NCBI GenBank assembly: GCA_902475245.1 | Contig: CABRYP010000013.1 | Span: 1 to 52,877, forward strand | Source: an uncultured Collinsella sp. | Lineage (GTDB): Bacteria > Actinomycetota > Coriobacteriia > Coriobacteriales > Coriobacteriaceae | Reading direction: 5' to 3' | DNA length: 52,877 nucleotides | Shown here: piece after piece, positions 48,994-52,877 of the stretch | Layout of the letters: every line of letters begins with the position of its first letter | How positions within the stretch are numbered: position 1 is the first letter of the stretch | Notes under the pieces: generated by a model | The model's input: the letters and a program-made list of their open reading frames with translations, nothing else | The model's database searches: none | What the model was told of the DNA's origin: nothing | Made by a program: the position numbers and the translations under genes

Positions 48994-49995
48994 TTAAAGA
49001 GCGCTCAGGCTGGGGACCCAGGCGATGGTGGGGGTCGCGCCGTCGAGAACCTCGTTGATGGTGGCGGCCATGCCGGCAAGCAGGCTGTTCTCGCTTACGG
49101 TGAGCGTGTCGTAGCCGCCGGCTCGCATGAGCTCGCGGATTACCACGGCGCCAGCCAAGATCACGCCCGCGCGTTTGGGCTGCACACCCGGTAGCGCGGC
49201 GATGCTGTCCGCGTCCAGCGTGGACATGCGCTCGATAGCGGCCGAGACCTGCTCCAGCGAAAGCTCGCGCAGGTGCACGAAGCTCGAATCATACGGCTCC
49301 AGCTCGTGGACCAGAGCCACCAGCGTAGTCACCGTGCCGCCCACTGCGACCAAGCGTTCGGCGCGCTCAAAGTCGACAGGCAGACTCTCAAAGTAGCCCG
49401 CAAACTGCTCGTTTGCCCATGCGGCAGCGGCAGCAAGCTCGCCGTCCGCAGGCGGCAGCGCCGAGAAAAACCGCTCCGTCACACGGCGGCAGCCAATGTC
49501 CAGCGAGCGCGTCCCTTCTAGCGCAAAGACGCCACGCTCCGGCGCATAGACGCCCGTCGCGAGCTCCGTGGATCCGCCACCCGAATCGGCAACAATAATG
49601 CGCTCGCCGGCAAAGTCGTGCGCCACGCCAAAAAACGTCAGGCGTGCCTCGACCTCGCCCGGAATCACCTGCGGTTCGAGCCCCAGCTCGCGCAGGCCGT
49701 CCAGCAGCAGGGCGGCATTGGACGCATCGCGCGCGGCACTCGTGCACGTGGTGCAGATGCACACGGCCCCAAAGGCATGCGCCTCGTCCACAAACATGCG
49801 ACACGCGGCGAGCACACGCTCGACGGCCGCCTCGCAAAAGCGGCCCGTCGCGTCCACGCCCTCGCCCAAGTCGGTGATCTCGGTATGCTTGGACGATTCC
49901 ACGATCGCCCCGGCCTCGACCTGCGCTAACACCAGTCGCGACGACACTGTTCCCAGGTCGATCGCGGCTACCTTATAGCGTTTGCAATCTGCCAT
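48994..49995 (-). CDS. ppx: Ppx/GppA-family exopolyphosphatase / pppGpp phosphohydrolase
   Basis: 333 residues of the ASKHA fold. VAAIDLGTVSSRLVLAQV (~9-26) is the phosphate-1 motif; GEVEARLTFFGV (~117-128) and IVADSGGGSTELATG (~138-152, phosphate-2) follow; VAVGGTVTTLVAL (~224) and LAGAVVIRELM supply the adenosine/second-domain motifs. It lacks the C-terminal HD domain of long Ppx forms. These enzymes hydrolyse polyphosphate or pppGpp in stringent-response control. GGGGAG precedes the ATG. It starts 20 bp downstream of the DivIC-like gene on the same strand. Confidence 0.92.
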   Translation of the reverse strand: MADCKRYKVAAIDLGTVSSRLVLAQVEAGAIVESSKHTEITDLGEGVDATGRFCEAAVERVLAACRMFVDEAHAFGAVCICTTCTSAARDASNAALLLDGLRELGLEPQVIPGEVEARLTFFGVAHDFAGERIIVADSGGGSTELATGVYAPERGVFALEGTRSLDIGCRRVTERFFSALPPADGELAAAAAWANEQFAGYFESLPVDFERAERLVAVGGTVTTLVALVHELEPYDSSFVHLRELSLEQVSAAIERMSTLDADSIAALPGVQPKRAGVILAGAVVIRELMRAGGYDTLTVSENSLLAGMAATINEVLDGATPTIAWVPSLSAL

Positions 49996-50015
49996 TGCAG
50001 GCTCCCCTCCGGGCG

Positions 50016-50786
50016 CTATTTGCCGTTGGACACGACCGTCTGGCCCTCGACACCGTTAAACCCAAACAGCATGTCGAGCGCCTGGATGTACCACGGCGCG
50101 TCCTTACCGACGTCTTCGATTTCCTTGGCAACTTCGCTGGCCTTCTTGGCGTTCGACGACTTCTTGCTCGAAGACGAATCCGAATCGTCGTCCAGGCCCT
50201 GCACTTCAATTCTCTTCTCGCCGGGCATCACCAGGCCCAAGTCCTCGGATGCCGCGTCCTTAATGCCCTCCTCTGAGAGCAGCTTGTCGACGCTTTTCTG
50301 CAGCTCGTCGTTGTACTGCTGGCGAATCTCGACCTGCTTGGCCAAGATATCGCTCGAGCGTTTGGCAACGTAGAGGTCGCGCATGGGAAAGTACAGGCTC
50401 ACGAGCACCAGGGCGACGACAATACCGATAAACAGCCCTCGCTGAGGACCGTGGGTAAAGTCGTAAATTGCCTTGACCGCTGCGTTGTCGTTGGCGTAGT
50501 GCATGAAGTCCGAGCCCGAAAGACGGCTCGAGGGCCTGGTCGACTTTTCGTGCGTTTGAGCCGAGGGGTGCTGCGTACGCGAAGCATGCGTCGGGGGCGC
50601 CGAGCGTGGCGGGCGGCCCGTCGACGTATTCATTTGAGCACGGGGATGTGAGGCACTTGCCGGACGCTGTGCGCGGCGATCGACACCGGCGTAGTCGGAC
50701 CCGCCGAGCTGCACGGTAGGTGCGCGGCGAGGCGACGGCTCGCGCGAACCGGCGGAATAATACCTGTTGTCGTAAATCTGATCCAT
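50016..50786 (-). CDS. FtsB/DivIC-like septum-formation initiator family protein
   Basis: 256 residues. A long disordered, basic Pro/Ser/Arg-rich N-terminus (~1-110) precedes a membrane helix (~120-138, GLFIGIVVALVLVSLYFPM), then a coiled coil (~140-175, KRSSDILAKQVEIRQQYNDELQKSVDKLL) and a Ser/Lys-rich acidic tail. The order matches actinobacterial DivIC/FtsB, which bridges FtsL and FtsQ in the divisome. The ATG at 50786 has AAGG upstream; the frame extends to 50912 only through the enolase terminator. It lies between eno and ppx on the same strand, as in many actinobacteria. Confidence 0.9.
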   Translation of the reverse strand: MDQIYDNRYYSAGSREPSPRRAPTVQLGGSDYAGVDRRAQRPASASHPRAQMNTSTGRPPRSAPPTHASRTQHPSAQTHEKSTRPSSRLSGSDFMHYANDNAAVKAIYDFTHGPQRGLFIGIVVALVLVSLYFPMRDLYVAKRSSDILAKQVEIRQQYNDELQKSVDKLLSEEGIKDAASEDLGLVMPGEKRIEVQGLDDDSDSSSSKKSSNAKKASEVAKEIEDVGKDAPWYIQALDMLFGFNGVEGQTVVSNGK

Positions 50787-50877
50787 GTGCGCCTTGTGCG
50801 GTTGAGGTTTGTTTGCGCTAAGTCTTTTAGTTATAGCACGAGCGCCCGCACCGCTTTCGCCAGCCTTTGCTCGACAT

Positions 50878-50909
50878 AAAAAAGGCGCTGAGCCGTATGG
50901 CCCAGCGCC
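50878..50909 (-). terminator. Rho-independent terminator of enolase
   Basis: GGCGCTG-A-GCC, loop GTAT, GGC-C-CAGCGCC (50884-50909), then six T on the minus strand (50883-50878). It should insulate eno from divIC/ppx. Confidence 0.92.
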
Positions 50910-50981
50910 CAATGGTGCTCAACAGTGCCCGGCGGAAGCGAGGCGAATCCGAGTCAGCCCCGCCCCCGCACACGCCGCTGC

Positions 50982-52271
50982 CTAGCGAATGTTGTAGAAC
51001 GCAGACTTGCCGGCGTAGCGCGCGCTACCCTCAAGCTCGTCCTCGATGCGGATGAGCTGGTTGTACTTGGCGATACGGTCGCTGCGGCACGGGGCGCCCG
51101 ACTTGATCTGGCCGGCGTTAACACCCACGACCAGGTCGGCGATCGTGGAGTCCTCGGTCTCACCGGAACGGTGGCTCACGATGCAAGCGTAGCCGGCCTC
51201 CTTGGCAGTCTCGATGGCCTCGAGCGACTCGGTGAGCGTGCCGATCTGGTTGACCTTGACCAGGATCGCGTTGGCGGCACCCAGCTCGATGCCCTTCTTG
51301 AGGCGCTCGGTGTTAGTGACGAACAGGTCGTCGCCCACCAGCTGCACCTTGTTGCCAATGCGGCGGGTAAGCTCGACCCAGCCGTCCCAGTCCTCCTCGG
51401 CCATGCCGTCCTCGATGGAGATGATGGGATAGGTGTCGACGAGCTTCTCCCAGTAATCAACCATCTGGGCGCTCGTGTACTCCACGCCCTCGCCCTTGAG
51501 CTCGTACATGCCGGTCTCGGCGTTGTAGAACTCGGTCGAGGCCGGATCCATGGCGTACATGAAGTCGACGCCGGGCTTAAAGCCAGCCTTCTCGACGGCC
51601 TTGGTAATGTACTCGAACGGCTCGGCATTGGTCTTGAGGTTGGGCGCGAAGCCGCCCTCGTCGCCCACGCCGCCGCCAAGGCCGGCCTCGTGCAGCACGC
51701 CCTTGAGGGTGTGGTAGACCTCGGCGCACCAGCGCAGGCCCTCGGCAAAGCTCGGAGCACCCACGGGCATGATCATGAACTCCTGGAAGTCAACGTTGTT
51801 GTCGGCATGCATGCCACCGTTGAGGATGTTCATCATGGGCGTGGGCAGCAGGTGAGCGTTGACGCCGCCCAGGTACTGGCACAGCGAAAGACCCGCCGAC
51901 TCTGCCGCAGCGCGGGCAACGGCCAGCGACACGCCCAAGATGGCGTTAGCGCCGAGCTTGGTCTTGTTGGGCGTACCGTCGGCGGCGATCAGCGCGGCAT
52001 CGACGGCACGCTGGTCGAAGGCATCGAGGCCCACGACGGCATCGGCGCACTCGTTGTTGACGTGCTCGACGGCCTGCGAGACGCCCTTGCCCAGATAGCG
52101 ACCTTTGTCGCCGTCGCGCAACTCGCATGCCTCAAAAGCGCCGGTCGAAGCGCCCGAAGGCACCATCGCACGACCGAAGCTGCCGTCCTCGAGCACGACC
52201 TCGACCTCGACGGTGGGGTTGCCGCGGCTGTCGAGCACCTCACGACCGTAGACGTCCAAAATGTCACTCAT
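50982..52271 (-). CDS. eno: Enolase
   Basis: 429 residues, standard length. Converts 2-phosphoglycerate to phosphoenolpyruvate in glycolysis; cytosolic, also often surface-displayed. N-terminal SRGNPTVEVEV (~15-25), the SGASTG loop (~39-44), GDEGGFAP with a catalytic Glu (~203-210), metal ligands in MAMDPAST-like YAMDPAS and SIEDGMAEEDW, catalytic Lys in LVKVNQIGT (~335) and HRSGETED (~365). GGGAGACAAC precedes the ATG. Monocistronic with its own terminator. Confidence 0.98.
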   Translation of the reverse strand: MSDILDVYGREVLDSRGNPTVEVEVVLEDGSFGRAMVPSGASTGAFEACELRDGDKGRYLGKGVSQAVEHVNNECADAVVGLDAFDQRAVDAALIAADGTPNKTKLGANAILGVSLAVARAAAESAGLSLCQYLGGVNAHLLPTPMMNILNGGMHADNNVDFQEFMIMPVGAPSFAEGLRWCAEVYHTLKGVLHEAGLGGGVGDEGGFAPNLKTNAEPFEYITKAVEKAGFKPGVDFMYAMDPASTEFYNAETGMYELKGEGVEYTSAQMVDYWEKLVDTYPIISIEDGMAEEDWDGWVELTRRIGNKVQLVGDDLFVTNTERLKKGIELGAANAILVKVNQIGTLTESLEAIETAKEAGYACIVSHRSGETEDSTIADLVVGVNAGQIKSGAPCRSDRIAKYNQLIRIEDELEGSARYAGKSAFYNIR

Positions 52272-52649
52272 GTTGTCTCCCTCTCACTTGGAAACGGGTT
52301 GAATGTTTGGCGACCGACTGACCGTGCACCGTCGGTGTGCCTCCGTAAGTTAGCCATGTCGCACTTTTTGCATTATGCCCTAAGTTAGCCAAGGGATACA
52401 TATGAATTGGAGAAATCATTTTTTGGGGGCGCTTGTTTTTGCACCGAGCATTCATCTCTAGAGGTCGCCCCCCCCCATTAAATTCTTCTATCGGCATACC
52501 GTCTTTACCTGGCTTGCGAATGAAAGAGCCAATAATGTGCTTTTACATCGTGCAAAGTTCTGGATATCGTGCAATTCTAAGGGTCTGAAGTTCTGGATAT
52601 CGTGCATAATCAGGTTATAAAAGTTCTGGATATCGTGTACGAGGTAGCC
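52272..52649. other. 378-bp intergenic region with repeats and a poly-C tract
   Basis: Holds the eno promoter region on the minus strand, two copies of TAAGTTAGCCA (52346-52356 and 52381-52391; 35-bp period) around a CATAAT/GCAAAAAGTGC stretch, a run of nine C (52468-52476) and, on the plus side, three direct repeats (52555-52639). No other gene is visible. Confidence 0.6.
52555..52639 (+). repeat. Three 19-bp direct repeats at exact 33-bp period
   Basis: AAGTTCTGGATATCGTGCA at 52555-52573 and 52588-52606, and with one change (A for the T-G-C-A end, GTGTA) at 52621-52639. A half copy (ATCGTGCA) precedes them at 52547-52554. They end 10 bp before the AAA ATPase start codon and are likely regulator binding sites on one DNA face. 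Confidence 0.85.
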
Positions 52650-52877
52650 ATGCTTAAACGAAAAGCCTATGACAAACTACTAAAATGGAAGCATGAAAGC
52701 GCTGGTAAAACAGCACTTCTTATTGAAGGAGCCCGCCGCGTCGGCAAGAGCACGCTTGCCCGCACGTTTGGAGAAACCGAATACAAGTCCTGCCTTGTCA
52801 TTGATTTCTTTCAAGCACCTGCCGAAGTTAAGCAATATTTTGAGGACTATCGCACTAACTTCGACTCGCTCTACATC
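52650..52877 (+). CDS. AAA-family ATPase (DUF4143 type), truncated by window end
   Basis: 76 residues visible. MLKRKAYDKLLKWKHESAGKTALLIEGARRVGKSTLARTF shows the Walker A GARRVGKST (~27-35) typical of the archaeal-type ATPase/DUF4143 family. GAGG is 5 nt before the ATG. These proteins are common in gut bacteria and often treated as mobile cargo or toxin-antitoxin-like; the function is not settled. The triple repeat upstream probably controls it. Confidence 0.85.
   Translation, partial: MLKRKAYDKLLKWKHESAGKTALLIEGARRVGKSTLARTFGETEYKSCLVIDFFQAPAEVKQYFEDYRTNFDSLYI

Noticed and set aside
52555..52639. CRISPR-like array
   Set aside because: Only three 19-bp units with 14-bp spacers, too short for a CRISPR repeat-spacer array, and no cas genes nearby.

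Overview
The window looks like a chromosomal contig end from a high-GC actinobacterium of the class Coriobacteriia, most probably Collinsella. This is inferred from overall gene content and protein style (enolase, PurH, a DUF2207 protein, and an Ala-rich surface protein with an MPATG sorting signal); no rRNA or other species marker is present. The first ~57 bases are not biological: positions 22-45 are the Illumina P7 adapter, followed by a run of A, so the left edge is a contig end.

Layout. 1-12.6 kb is largely ordinary chromosome: a HipBA toxin-antitoxin pair cut by the contig end, an intramembrane-sensing-type two-component system, PurH, an acetyltransferase, a DUF2207 membrane protein, glutamyl-Q tRNA(Asp) synthetase, a coupled pair of metallophosphoesterases and two small proteins. 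12.7-16.1 kb is one giant coiled-coil/CAP-domain surface protein. 16.5-43.6 kb is an accessory, defence-rich island. It begins with a two-gene helicase-nuclease plus Argonaute/PIWI-like module (16.5-22.3 kb) whose architecture matches the plasmid-destroying DdmDE system. Next come small unknown genes, a large zinc-knuckle protein, and a phage tail-gene fragment. A complete four-gene LlaJI-type GTP-dependent restriction-modification operon follows (two m5C methyltransferases, a McrB-like motor and a DUF2357 nuclease, 26.3-32.4 kb). After it lie gene remnants, including a second, truncated inverted copy of the nuclease C-terminus, and then a SIR2-domain defence gene. The island ends with a VirD4-like coupling ATPase without membrane anchor beside a ClpP paralogue, an orphan type I R-M-like protein and an AbiE toxin-antitoxin pair. 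43.7-52.9 kb returns to core-like genes: an OmpR-family two-component system, PTS IIB, a VOC protein, tRNA-Leu(UAA), Ppx/GppA, a FtsB/DivIC-like protein and enolase. The last gene is a truncated AAA ATPase preceded by three 33-bp-spaced direct repeats.

How the genes work together. The island layers several kinds of protection: probable plasmid removal (DdmDE-like), methylation-based self/non-self discrimination with GTP-driven cleavage (LlaJI-like), NAD-linked abortive infection (SIR2) and toxin-antitoxin modules (AbiE, HipBA). No integrase, relaxase or phage structural operon is visible. Two 182-bp inverted-repeat elements (MITE-like) lie at 43.7 and 46.8 kb, and other short dispersed palindromic repeats mark gene ends.
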